Below, one piece after another: positions 9,226 through 17,616 of a stretch of 64,000 nucleotides of DNA; the first letter of the stretch is position 1, and the number at the start of each line of letters is the position of its first letter. Source of the stretch: Muribaculaceae bacterium. GTDB taxonomy: Bacteria > Bacteroidota > Bacteroidia > Bacteroidales > Muribaculaceae. The translations under genes and the position numbers were made by a program. The stretch spans positions 1 to 64,000 of the forward strand of contig JAGBIJ010000020.1 in assembly GCA_017935045.1 (NCBI GenBank). The letters run 5' to 3'. The notes under the pieces were generated by a model, which saw nothing but the letters and a program-made list of their open reading frames with translations, made no database searches and was not told the DNA's origin.

Positions 9226-10602
9226 TTCAACAGTCTCTGAAGACTTACAGTCTTCGTCCTCGCAGCCGGAGACCGGGATATCAATCAGCAAGACGCGCGA
9301 GGCAGCATCGTATTCGGCCTCGGCCAGCGAGTCTACTACAGCCAGCGCCTTGGCGTAACGCTCTCCGAATCTCGGCACAAAATCCTTACACCCGAATACG
9401 TCCACGCTCTTTATCAGTTCGCCCAGGGTATAACGGTCGAGATTGACAGCAGGCGTTATACCCTGCTCGCAGCCATCGCCCAGCAATACAAAGTAGACTA
9501 CGCCGGCCTCACGGAGCCGGTCGACAATATCGGTCACAAGGCGTATCGGCAAGTCGTAGCTCGCTGAAAGCTCGCTGAGAGTGACAGGCCGGGTATGATT
9601 GCGGAAACGCCGGGCGATGACAGCGGCTGTCACGACAGTCAGCTTACGCATATATAGCGGTGAGACGTTATTGACATCCTCGGTAAAAGTGTAATGAAAG
9701 ATATTCTGCATCGAGAAGGTAAGAGTACAGCCGAACAGCAATATCAGCCACGACAGCTGCAGCCAGATAAGCAAAAGCGGTAAAAAGGCGAATGTACCGT
9801 AAATAGCATTGTATTTGGCCACATATATCTGTCCGTTTATAAACAGAATCTGGATTATCTGGAACGTCACACCGCATATCAGAGCGGATATGGCTGCATA
9901 TTTGAAGCGGACACGGGTATTGGGTATCAGCAGAAAAGACAGCATGAACGCGACGCAGGTAAGCACAAATGGCGCACAATCGAGAACCACTGATACGAAA
10001 GGAGAAAAAATAGAGTTTCCAAAAATGGTATTCAGCGCCGAACTCATAAATATGTTGATGCCGGCCGAGCATACCATCATCACGGGTACAAGCAGGCAGA
10101 TAGCGGTGTAATCGGTCACTTTCCGATACAGCGACCTACCCTGCTTCACTCCCCACAATCGGTTGAAATTGCTCTCTATCTGCGAAAGCAGTGATATAAG
10201 AGTCCATAGCAAGAAGACAATACCGACACCTACGAGTACACCTTGTGAAGCTTGCTTCAGGTACGAGTTGACAAAACCGGTGGCAGCATGCACGGCCTGA
10301 CTTTGAGCCGGAAACGCTTTGTATAGCTCCGCTTCAAGCAAATCCTGAAGATTGAAGCCGCGACCGATAGCGAAGATCAAGGCAAATCCCGGCACTATGG
10401 CCAGCAATGTGCTGTACGTCAGCGCCGCGGCACGACTCTGCAGATCGCTGTCCAGAAATGTGCGGACAGAAAGATTGACGGTCTTGAGAATCTTGACTTT
10501 CATGCTCGACGATGGGTCGCGCCAGACCCCTTCCCAGCAGTATATGGCGAGAGCTTTGGTTTTGGCTATGATTCGGTTTAAAAGTGAAGTGTTGTCGGCC
10601 AT
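9202..10602 (-). CDS. YihY/BrkB (UPF0761) family inner membrane protein
   Basis: 466 residues. The N-terminal third to half contains six hydrophobic segments with family landmarks: LQSRAAALTYSTLLAIVPGFALIFAIGRGF near residue 55-85, AIYGTFAFLPLLLIWLQLSW near 265, and FLLIPNTRVRFKYA. The C-terminal 150 residues are soluble and resemble a winged-helix region (ARRFRNHTRPVTLSELSASYDL), an extension usual in Bacteroidota members. The family was once called RNase BN, but that assignment was withdrawn; the role is unknown, with transport or envelope proposals. It ends inside the convergent terminator. Alternative function cannot be excluded. Confidence 0.85.
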   Translation of the reverse strand: MADNTSLLNRIIAKTKALAIYCWEGVWRDPSSSMKVKILKTVNLSVRTFLDSDLQSRAAALTYSTLLAIVPGFALIFAIGRGFNLQDLLEAELYKAFPAQSQAVHAATGFVNSYLKQASQGVLVGVGIVFLLWTLISLLSQIESNFNRLWGVKQGRSLYRKVTDYTAICLLVPVMMVCSAGINIFMSSALNTIFGNSIFSPFVSVVLDCAPFVLTCVAFMLSFLLIPNTRVRFKYAAISALICGVTFQIIQILFINGQIYVAKYNAIYGTFAFLPLLLIWLQLSWLILLFGCTLTFSMQNIFHYTFTEDVNNVSPLYMRKLTVVTAAVIARRFRNHTRPVTLSELSASYDLPIRLVTDIVDRLREAGVVYFVLLGDGCEQGITPAVNLDRYTLGELIKSVDVFGCKDFVPRFGERYAKALAVVDSLAEAEYDAASRVLLIDIPVSGCEDEDCKSSETVENKKGGNV

Positions 10603-10629
10603 GGATTATATATAGGGTTAAGAGGGTTT

Positions 10630-10676
10630 AATAATAAAGCCGCGAAGCATTACCTGTCATAGTAAACTTCGCGGCT
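10630..10676 (-). terminator. Intrinsic terminator of rnpB
   Basis: Perfect 10-bp stem AGCCGCGAAG/CTTCGCGGCT, followed on the minus strand by TTATTATTAAA. It directly follows the RNase P RNA 3' end. Confidence 0.85.
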
Positions 10677-10680
10677 ATAA

Positions 10681-11071
10681 GAGACAGTGGCGTTATAAGC
10701 CGGGTTATGTACGCATCGCGGACCGGAATCCGTAACACGCGTCTGCCATTTATCTACACCGCAGCTTGCACCGCGGCTCAAGCTGCCTACCCCCCGGCAA
10801 CGGGCGAGCCACCCTTGATTGCCGGTATATTTGGCATTGCAACTCATAAGATGTACTGACGCCGTACTGTCGCCAGCCGGCCGGTGAGCTCTTACCTCGC
10901 CTTTTCACCCTTACCTGCGCCGTGCCTGAAGGCGGGTGCAGGCGGTTGTTTTCTGTTACATTACTCCACGGTCACCCGCGGCTTTCCGTTAGAAAGTATG
11001 ATGCTCTGTGTTGCCCGGACTTTCCTCCTGGCTCCTTGCGGAACCCGGCGGCAGACCGCGCCACTGTCTGT
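10681..11071 (-). ncRNA. rnpB: RNase P RNA, bacterial type A
   Basis: On the minus strand the 5' part contains the universal GGAGGAAAGTCCGGGC, preceded by AGACAGTGGCG that pairs with CGCCACTGTCT at the 3' end (helix P1). Further on come AAAGGCGAGGTAAGAGCTC followed by CACCGG, and near the 3' end ATAAGCCGGGTT. At about 390 nt it has the usual length. It is the catalytic RNA that removes 5' leaders from pre-tRNAs. Its 5' end lies only 2-3 nt after the stop codon of the upstream DUF308 gene, so its promoter must lie inside that gene or the two are co-transcribed. Confidence 0.95.
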
Positions 11072-11073
11072 AA

Positions 11074-11655
11074 TCATATTATGTCGACGACCTCGCTGCC
11101 GTCTTTGACTTTAGTCTTCATACGCGAATTAAGCGCGTAGTAGCCGACTAAGCCGTTGAGGCTGTAGACCAGCATGACGATGCCGCAAAGCAGTGCGAGA
11201 AAATTCAGGACCTTGTCTGGCCCGAGTATCATTATCACGGCTCCGGCCACTACACTGAGTACAGGCACACTCAGAAAGTATCCCGAGAGTCCGTAGCTGC
11301 GCATGCCCGGTATGAAGTTGTACAGCTGCATGCCGCCGCAGAAGATAAGCACGACACCTATGGCATAGACCAGATATTTTACAAAGAAATCCGGCATTAT
11401 GACCATAAGCAGCCCCAGAGCGAACGCGCCTGCGGACACTATGCTGAACAGGGGATTGGGCTTCGCTCCGGCCTGACGGGCTGCTCTGCCGAGATTCAGG
11501 CTTCCTATGAACGACACCAGTCCGAGTACAAGGAAGACTATGCCTACTATTATGGCCAGCGCTTCAAACAGTCTTTCCCTGCTGTTCAGCACTACCAGCA
11601 ATACCCCGCCGATGAAGGTAATAAGGTATGTAAGAAGATATGTCTTGTTGTTCAT
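11074..11655 (-). CDS. DUF308/HdeD-like membrane protein
   Basis: 193 residues with six predicted hydrophobic helices in pairs, starting YLLTYLITFIGGVLLVVL and repeating the AL-x(3)-G-I-x(2)-(L/V) helix pattern typical of the HdeD/DUF308 family. HdeD is linked to acid resistance in enterobacteria, but for Bacteroidota members the role is unknown. It follows the cytidylate-kinase-like gene by 12 bp on the same strand and stops just before rnpB. The C-terminal tail is charged and soluble. Confidence 0.75.
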   Translation of the reverse strand: MNNKTYLLTYLITFIGGVLLVVLNSRERLFEALAIIVGIVFLVLGLVSFIGSLNLGRAARQAGAKPNPLFSIVSAGAFALGLLMVIMPDFFVKYLVYAIGVVLIFCGGMQLYNFIPGMRSYGLSGYFLSVPVLSVVAGAVIMILGPDKVLNFLALLCGIVMLVYSLNGLVGYYALNSRMKTKVKDGSEVVDII

Positions 11656-11667
11656 AATAATGATATG

Positions 11668-12300
11668 TTAATTCTCCATTGCGGCGATACGCGCATCAAT
11701 ATATGCGAGCACCACGTCGGCCGCCTGTTCGAGCGTCATGCCCGAAGTATGCAGACTCAGGTGGTATGTCGCGGCGTCTCCCCACTTGCGGCCCGTAAAG
11801 TAGTTGTAGTACGTCATTCTATCGTTGTCATACTTAGACATAAGTTCACGGGCCTGGGAATCGGAGACCACCTGGGGCGAACGGCTCCTGATACGGGCTA
11901 TACGGTCAGCATCGTCGGCATGCAGAAAAATGCTTACAAGATTCGTCTTGCCACGCCCGATATAATCGGCGGTACGCCCGACTATGACACAAGGAGACTC
12001 GATGAGACGCCTTATCACGTCGCTCTGCATCTGATACAGAGTGGAGTTGTGCATGGCTCCGGAAGCGAAATAGGACGATGACCCGTAGTTGGCTCCCAAT
12101 ACCGAGGCAAAAAGCGAGGGACGCTTTTCGCCTACTTTCTCAAAGAGGTCGGGACGGAAGCCCAGCTCCTCGGATGCTTTGCTCAACATCTCCTTGTCAT
12201 AATAAGGCAGACCGAGACGCGAGGCAAGTATCTTGCCTAATTTTCTGCCGCCGCTGCCAAACTGACGACCTATTACTATAACAAAATCGGACCTCTGCAT
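11668..12300 (-). CDS. Cytidylate kinase-like family protein
   Basis: 210 residues. VIVIGRQFGSGGRKLGKIL at the N-terminus is the glycine-rich phosphate loop of the cytidylate-kinase-2 family, followed by LPYYDKEMLSKASEELG, CVIVGRTADYIGRGK and a basic lid RIARIRSRSPQVVSDSQARELM. These proteins resemble CMP kinase but lack a demonstrated substrate in Bacteroidota; the housekeeping cmk is normally a separate gene. Likely cytoplasmic. First gene of a minus-strand unit with the DUF308 protein. Function beyond a P-loop NMP-kinase-like fold is inference. Confidence 0.8.
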   Translation of the reverse strand: MQRSDFVIVIGRQFGSGGRKLGKILASRLGLPYYDKEMLSKASEELGFRPDLFEKVGEKRPSLFASVLGANYGSSSYFASGAMHNSTLYQMQSDVIRRLIESPCVIVGRTADYIGRGKTNLVSIFLHADDADRIARIRSRSPQVVSDSQARELMSKYDNDRMTYYNYFTGRKWGDAATYHLSLHTSGMTLEQAADVVLAYIDARIAAMEN

Positions 12301-12340
12301 ACAGCTGTCTTTAACAAATTTCGCACAAATTTAAATATTT

Positions 12341-12374
12341 TTTGCTTAATACCGAAATTTTTTTGTTACTTTTG
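12341..12374 (+). promoter_or_regulatory. Promoter of the 12397 gene and cyclophilin
   Basis: TTTG at 12341-12344 and TACTTTTGC at 12367-12375; spacing is about 22 bp, slightly long. The TAnnTTTGC match is exact and the leader would be about 15 nt. Confidence 0.5.
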
Positions 12375-12396
12375 CATCTATAAAACCTGAAAACTT

Positions 12397-12771
12397 ATGA
12401 ACAACCCCGACTCTATCACTCAAGCTCAGGGCGACGGTCTCAGTTTGTATGAGTACTTGGTAAACTGCATCTCGGCATCGCCCGAAGACATAGATAATGC
12501 TGTAAGACAGCTGATTGACACCGATACTACAGGTCAATTCTGCGCCAGCGCCTCGCGCTATCTGGCTGCTGTCGACAAGAATAATTTCGCTGCAGCCATA
12601 GACTTGTTGCTTAAAGCCACCATAGAAAAAGACCGCGAGCTTGCCTACCTGCCAGATCTGCTGCCGGCTGTATGGGGCACCGACTACTCCATGCGTGTCG
12701 ACGAGCTGCGTGATTCCGACGACAATTTCCGGCGCATATATAAACGAGTACACCCTTCCGGCATAATATGA
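12397..12771 (+). CDS. Small acidic protein of unknown function
   Basis: 124 residues, not recognised. It is soluble and mainly helical by composition, without signal peptide, membrane segment or cysteine motif (one Cys near residue 24 and one near 48). Codon use matches the neighbours and the spacing to the following cyclophilin gene is only 7 bp, so the two are probably co-transcribed from the promoter at 12341. No catalytic motif can be named. Confidence 0.65.
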   Translation: MNNPDSITQAQGDGLSLYEYLVNCISASPEDIDNAVRQLIDTDTTGQFCASASRYLAAVDKNNFAAAIDLLLKATIEKDRELAYLPDLLPAVWGTDYSMRVDELRDSDDNFRRIYKRVHPSGII

Positions 12772-12778
12772 CAATATA

Positions 12779-13642
12779 ATGAGAAAAACAATAATCCTGG
12801 TCATGCTCGCCATGCTGGCGACCGTGGCTGTATCACAAGTGAACGACCTACAGATGCAGACATCTTCCAAACCTCTGATGATTGACTCGACCGCAACCGG
12901 GCCGATAGTGGAACTCAAGACCTCGCTGGGCGACATCAAAGTACGCCTGTATGACGATACACCGGGACACCGCGACAATTTCCTGAAACTTGTAAACGAG
13001 GGATACTACGACGGCGTGCTTTTCCACCGCGTAATCAAGGACTTCATGGTTCAGACAGGCGACCCCAACTCCAAGAACCCCGAGAACACGCAGCCTCTGG
13101 GCAGCGGCGACCCGGGCTACACTCTGGCCGCCGAAATCCTGTATCCGCGCCACTTCCATAAGTACGGCGCTCTGGCTGCCGCCCGCACCGGTGACAACGT
13201 CAATCCCGAGCGTCGCTCGTCAGGCTCGCAATTTTACATCGTTACCGGCCAGACATACTCCCCTTCCGCACTGAAACAGATGGAGGCAAGAATGGACAAT
13301 GACGCCAAGCAGCACTTCTTCCAGAGCGAAACGATGAAGCATATCGACCAAATCAAGACGCTGCAGGCCGCCAATGACACCGCAGGTCTGGAGAAACTGC
13401 GTCAGGAGCTGATAGCCCTGACCATAGCTTCTGTCCCCGACATGAAAATGCCTCAGGAAATGATAGATACTTACTCCAAAACAGGCGGCACGCCGCATCT
13501 GGACAACGCATATACTGTCTTCGGCGAGGTAATAGACGGCATGGACGTGGTTGAGAAAATACAGAATGTAGCCACCGATCCCTCTGATCTGCCTCTGGAA
13601 CCCGTAAAGATAATTTCGGCTAAAGTTTTAGAGGGTATTTAA
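12779..13642 (+). CDS. Periplasmic cyclophilin-type peptidyl-prolyl isomerase with helical insert
   Basis: 287 residues with a signal peptide (MRKTIILVMLAMLATVAVSQ). The cyclophilin core is clear: FHRVIKDFMVQTGDP (Arg84 and Gln92 as active-site residues), ERRSSGSQFYIVTG near 135-147, and NAYTVFGEVIDGMDVVEKI near 243-261. Between YIVTGQ and the last core strands lies about 85 residues of charged, mostly helical sequence that small bacterial cyclophilins lack. It catalyses proline cis-trans isomerisation, presumably on exported proteins. The final codons (GAGGGTATTTAA) coincide with the outer edge of repeat copy B. Confidence 0.88.
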   Translation: MRKTIILVMLAMLATVAVSQVNDLQMQTSSKPLMIDSTATGPIVELKTSLGDIKVRLYDDTPGHRDNFLKLVNEGYYDGVLFHRVIKDFMVQTGDPNSKNPENTQPLGSGDPGYTLAAEILYPRHFHKYGALAAARTGDNVNPERRSSGSQFYIVTGQTYSPSALKQMEARMDNDAKQHFFQSETMKHIDQIKTLQAANDTAGLEKLRQELIALTIASVPDMKMPQEMIDTYSKTGGTPHLDNAYTVFGEVIDGMDVVEKIQNVATDPSDLPLEPVKIISAKVLEGI

Positions 13643-13763
13643 TAATAAACGTTAATTATGGGTCGGAAGCGCAACTTGGATTTTGCCATGCAGGCGAGGG
13701 AGCATAGCGGGCTATGCGACTGAGACAAAGGGCAAAATACATTTGCGATTCCGAGTCCGGAAG
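13636..13763 (+). repeat. Interspersed palindromic repeat, copy B
   Basis: Begins GAGGGTATTTAATAATAAAC at the cyclophilin stop, then AACGTTAATTATGGG, GCGCAACTTGGATTTTGCC, the perfect hairpin GCATAGCGGGCTATGC (13702-13717), GACTGAGAC and GGCAAAATACATTTGCG. ATTTTGCC and GGCAAAAT form an outer stem around the central hairpin. Copy C is in opposite orientation 60-180 bp further on. Confidence 0.75.
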
Positions 13764-13813
13764 TAACTTTGATAAAGTAAAAAATATTAATAAATGAGGG
13801 TTGAATATAAAAA

Positions 13814-13952
13814 CAATAGTTAATGTCCGCCGGATTTTCGCCAGAATCCGGCCGCGTCTCAGTCGCATAGCCCGCTATGCTCTTTCGACTTAACCGGATT
13901 CCGGCTGAAAATCCGTCGCCCATAATTAACGTTTTTTCTTAAACACCCTCTT
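13814..13952 (-). repeat. Interspersed palindromic repeat, copy C
   Basis: The reverse strand starts TTAAGAGGGTGTTTAAG, then AACGTTAATTATGGG, and contains the same GCATAGCGGGCTATGC hairpin (13865-13880) followed by GACTGAGAC. Its outer arms CGGATTTTC...GAATCCGG and CCGGATTC...GAAAATCCG pair with each other, as in copy B but with different arm sequence. That is covariation of the arms while the core is kept. Confidence 0.75.
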
Positions 13953-13971
13953 AAAATAAAACGCTGATACA

Positions 13972-14003
13972 TTTCGCTGTTTCAGCAAAAAGCATTAAAT
14001 TTG
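13972..14003 (+). promoter_or_regulatory. Promoter of the DUF349 gene
   Basis: TTTCG at 13972-13976 and TAAATTTG at 13996-14003, 19 bp apart. The -33 box is not perfect. Predicted leader is about 85 nt, ending at the ATG at 14096. Confidence 0.45.
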
Positions 14004-14095
14004 AACACTGAAACGGACCGATGTCCTCCCGGATACGGCCTATGCAGCATTTATTAGCTGAGTTTCAGTTAGTTATACATCTCAAACACTACAAA

Positions 14096-16006
14096 ATGAA
14101 CGAGCTTGAAAAGACCCTTCCCGAGAATGAAGGAGTCAATCCCCAGCCTGCCGTCCAGGCAGAAACCTCCTCACCCGCCAGCGAGACACCCGCAGATGGC
14201 GCCGTACTTACCGATTCCGAGACTGTCGAAGCTGCGGAAACCGCTACGGCAGAAGCAGATGACGCCAACGAGAACGCGCTACGCCAGAAATACTTCGACA
14301 TGACCAAGGATGAGCTGACAGCCAGCCTCAAGGCCGTAGTCGAGGCTAAAGAGGCCAACCGCCATAAGGAGGTGGCCCAGATGAAACAGGCGTTCTACCT
14401 GTTGCGCAATGCCGAGCTGGAAGCCGAGGCCATCAGATTCGCTGAAAACGCCGAGCCCGGCGCATCGTTTGTATCGGAGCCCGACCCTACGGAAGCCCAG
14501 TTCAAGGATTTGCTGGCCGCGTTCAGAGAGATGCGCAATCTTTTCCTGGAGGAAGAGGAGCAGCGCCGCGCCGCAAACCTGACAAAAAAACATGAGATAA
14601 TCGACAAACTGAAGGCCATAGCCGCTGACATAGACAACATAAACCTCCACATTCCCGAAGTGCGCCAGCTTCAGGAGGACTTCAAAGCCATCGCCGACAT
14701 TCCTGCCGGAGCTGTCAACGAAACGTGGAAGACATATCAACTGGTAATCGAACAAATCTTCGATTGCCTGAAAATGAACAAGGAACTGCGTGACCTGGAT
14801 TTCAAAAAGAATCTGGCCATCAAGCGCGACCTTATCGAGCAAGCCAAGCTGCTGACGACCGAGCAGGATGTGATCAGCGCATTCAAGAAACTGCAGGCTC
14901 TCCACGATTTATGGCGCGAGGCAGGTCCTGTAGCCAAAGAGCACCGCGAAGAAATATGGAACGAGTTCAAAGAGCTGTCTACAGTCATCAACAAGCGCCA
15001 TCAAGAATATTTTGAAGCCCGCAAGGAGGCCGAACAGGCCAACGAAGCAGCAAAGACCGCCATCTGCGAGGAAATCGAGGCAATAGACATTGACGCCTTA
15101 AAGTCTTTCGCTGCATTTGATGAAGCCACCGAAGCCATCAAGAAGATGCAGGCACGATGGAAAGAGCTCGGTTTCGCGTCCCGTAAGGCCAACAACGCCC
15201 TGTTCACTCGTTTCCGCAAGTCTTGCGACAATTTCTTCGCACGCAAAGCCGAGTTTTTTACCCGCACAAAGGAGGAGCTTGCCGCCAATCTGGAAAAGAA
15301 GACTGCCCTGTGTGAGAAAGCCGAAGCGCTGATGAACTCGACTGACTTCAAGAAAACAGCCGAACAGATAGTAGCCCTGCAAGCCGAATGGAAGACCATC
15401 GGCAGTGTGGCCCGCAAGCACAGCGATGCCATCTGGCAGCGATTTATGACAGCATGCAATACTTTCTTCGACGCCCGCAAAAAAGACATGTCGGCACGCC
15501 GGCATGAGGAAAATGAGAACCTGGCAGCCAAGCGTCTGGTCATCGAGGCACTGAAGGCTATTCCTGCCGATGCCACCCGTCAGCAGGTAATAGAGACTCT
15601 AAAAGAGCAGCAGGTACGCTGGAACTCCATTGGTCATGTGCCTTTCAAGATGAAAGACAAGCTGTACGACGAATATCGTGCAACCATGGATGCAGTGCGT
15701 GAGAACTTCGATTTGCGTGAGAGCCGCGCCCGCATGCACCGCTTTGAAGAGCAGCTGGCCGGACTCAGCTCCGACGAGCGCCGCCTGGCCGGAGAACGCA
15801 ATCGCCTGACCCGTGCCCTGGAACAGAAACGCAATGAACTCAAGACGTTTGAAAACAATCTTGGATTCCTGAACATAAAGTCAAAAGAGGGCAACTCCAT
15901 GCTCCGGGAGATGGAAAAGCGCACACAGCGCATAAAAGATGACATCAAGGAGCTGGAACAGAAGATAGCTCTGCTCAACGAAAAAACCGAAAAGTCCGAA
16001 AACTGA
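14096..16006 (+). CDS. DUF349 repeat protein
   Basis: I chose the ATG at 14096 (MNELEKTLPENE) rather than the in-frame ATG at 14021, because the 25 extra residues lie in the leader downstream of the predicted promoter and are not protein-like; this gives 636 residues. After an acidic, Ala/Glu-rich disordered N-terminus come repeated DUF349 helical units, each with the W-K-x(2)-G/G-x-V/AxKxxxxxWxxF pattern (WREAGPVAKEHREEIWNEF, WKELGFASRKANNALFTRF, WKTIGSVARKHSDAIWQRF, WNSIGHVPFKMKDKLYDEY). The C-terminus is a long coiled coil. The family is common in Bacteroidota and its function is unknown. Confidence 0.88.
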   Translation: MNELEKTLPENEGVNPQPAVQAETSSPASETPADGAVLTDSETVEAAETATAEADDANENALRQKYFDMTKDELTASLKAVVEAKEANRHKEVAQMKQAFYLLRNAELEAEAIRFAENAEPGASFVSEPDPTEAQFKDLLAAFREMRNLFLEEEEQRRAANLTKKHEIIDKLKAIAADIDNINLHIPEVRQLQEDFKAIADIPAGAVNETWKTYQLVIEQIFDCLKMNKELRDLDFKKNLAIKRDLIEQAKLLTTEQDVISAFKKLQALHDLWREAGPVAKEHREEIWNEFKELSTVINKRHQEYFEARKEAEQANEAAKTAICEEIEAIDIDALKSFAAFDEATEAIKKMQARWKELGFASRKANNALFTRFRKSCDNFFARKAEFFTRTKEELAANLEKKTALCEKAEALMNSTDFKKTAEQIVALQAEWKTIGSVARKHSDAIWQRFMTACNTFFDARKKDMSARRHEENENLAAKRLVIEALKAIPADATRQQVIETLKEQQVRWNSIGHVPFKMKDKLYDEYRATMDAVRENFDLRESRARMHRFEEQLAGLSSDERRLAGERNRLTRALEQKRNELKTFENNLGFLNIKSKEGNSMLREMEKRTQRIKDDIKELEQKIALLNEKTEKSEN

Positions 16007-16049
16007 CGCTTTGCCAGACACACGTCCGTTACGGACAGCGACGTTACCT

Positions 16050-16107
16050 TATGCAGCGACATGCCGGCACACTACAACAAGGCAGTTGTGCCGGCTGCCG
16101 CATAATC
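16050..16107. other. Long imperfect hairpin between DUF349 and WcaJ-like genes
   Basis: ATGCAGC...GCCGGCACA and TGTGCCGGC...GCCGCAT face each other around a loop of about 15 nt. There is no T-run on either side, so it is only weakly supported as a terminator; processing or attenuation is possible. Confidence 0.4.
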
Positions 16108-16173
16108 TATGATTCCAATTCGGCTTCCACGTTCTGACTACAGCGACAGAGGAAGCCGGCATAACATCATGTA

Positions 16174-17559
16174 ATGACAGATAAAATCAGACTTGGACGC
16201 TACTTGCAGACAGCTATGGTAGTTGGTGACTTCGCCGTCATCAACCTTGCATATATTTTGGTCTGTGTCCTGTTTGACATCTCTCCTGAATTCAAATCCA
16301 AGTGGGTATGGCTTGTGGCCAACGTGGCGTTCATACCCTCGGCATTCGCTTTTTCCGACATGCACAGGCTGCGCATACTGTACGCTGACCGTGTGGTGCT
16401 TCAGGCCTTCAAGAGTACAGTGCTGTACGCAGCGGTAATGACAGCCCTGTTCTACGTACTCGACATTTTCGATGTCGGGCTGAAATCAGGCAGCTGGTTT
16501 ATCTGTATATATTTCTGTCTGATTTCCTGCTGGTGGCTACTCGCCCACAAAGCACTCAAGAAAATCAGACGTATGGGTCTGAATTTCAAGCGCGTGATAG
16601 TGGTTGGAGCCAACAGCAACGCCCGTATGCTGATGAATGAGCTGCAATCCGATGCCGGCTATGGCTACCGTATCCTCGGCTATTTTGACAACGATAAGGA
16701 AAGCCTCAGGCAGTTTGCAGACCACTACACCGGCGATTTGTCCCGAATACCGGAATTCGTCAGGAAAAACAATATAGACCTGATTTTCTATACTCTCGAT
16801 GCCGCCAATGTAAAACCCATGGCTGAAGTAATGAGTGTAGCCGACGAGCTCGGCATTGAGTTTGCCTACGTACCTAACTTCAGTCCTATGCTGCGCGGAC
16901 AGTTCAGTCAGGGCCAGGTAGGCTCACTGCCGGTAATGACCCACACCATATCGCCTCTGACCAAGCACTGGAACTGCGTGCTGAAGCGCTGCTTCGACCT
17001 GGCGTTTGCAATTCCGATACTATTGCTGTCCCCGCTGTGGATGCTGCCTATAGCCATAGGCATCAAGCTATCCTCGCCGGGACCTATATTCTTCAAACAG
17101 AAGCGTACGGGCATACGCGGAGGAGACTTTACCTGCTATAAGTTCCGCACCATGAAAGTCAATACCGACGCCGATAAACGTCAGGCTACCGAAGACGACC
17201 CGCGCAAGACCCGATTCGGAGATTTTCTGCGCCGCTCCTCTCTCGACGAGTTGCCTCAGTTCTTCAACGTACTGATAGGCAATATGAGCGTAGTGGGCCC
17301 GCGACCGCACATGGTCAGTCAAACTGAAGACTACCGGCGCCTCATCGGCAAATATATGGTACGCCACGCCGTGAAACCCGGCATATCGGGCTGGGCTCAG
17401 GTCAACGGCTACCGCGGAGGGACCAAATACCTGTGGCAGATGGAGAAACGCGTAGAGTACGATGTATGGTATATCCATAACTGGAATTTTTTTCTGGACA
17501 TCAAGATAGTATTTCTGACTGTCTTCAACGCATTCCGGGGCGATTCCAATGCTTATTGA
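16174..17559 (+). CDS. Undecaprenyl-phosphate hexose-1-phosphate transferase (WcaJ/PssY-like)
   Basis: 461 residues. The N-terminal half has about four membrane helices, then a Rossmann-like CoA-binding-type region (RVIVVGANSNARMLMNEL near residue 145). The C-terminal sugar transferase starts with a membrane helix (KRCFDLAFAIPILLLSPLW) and has the full family signature: SPGPIFFKQKRTG, YKFRTM, RRSSLDELPQFFNVLIG, MSVVGPRPH and VKPGISGWAQVNGYRG. It moves hexose-1-phosphate from UDP-sugar to undecaprenyl phosphate, the first step of capsule or exopolysaccharide synthesis. No polysaccharide gene cluster surrounds it here, so it is an orphan initiator, perhaps serving several loci. Confidence 0.9.
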   Translation: MTDKIRLGRYLQTAMVVGDFAVINLAYILVCVLFDISPEFKSKWVWLVANVAFIPSAFAFSDMHRLRILYADRVVLQAFKSTVLYAAVMTALFYVLDIFDVGLKSGSWFICIYFCLISCWWLLAHKALKKIRRMGLNFKRVIVVGANSNARMLMNELQSDAGYGYRILGYFDNDKESLRQFADHYTGDLSRIPEFVRKNNIDLIFYTLDAANVKPMAEVMSVADELGIEFAYVPNFSPMLRGQFSQGQVGSLPVMTHTISPLTKHWNCVLKRCFDLAFAIPILLLSPLWMLPIAIGIKLSSPGPIFFKQKRTGIRGGDFTCYKFRTMKVNTDADKRQATEDDPRKTRFGDFLRRSSLDELPQFFNVLIGNMSVVGPRPHMVSQTEDYRRLIGKYMVRHAVKPGISGWAQVNGYRGGTKYLWQMEKRVEYDVWYIHNWNFFLDIKIVFLTVFNAFRGDSNAY

Positions 17560-17616
17560 CACTTTATAACACTAACAACATACTATAATCCAATACTTTT
17601 CCGTTTGGACAAAACG

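Noticed and set aside
13639..13923. 94-codon minus-strand ORF and a 70-codon ORF nested in another frame
   Set aside because: Both are made by repeat copies B and C and have no protein-like features.
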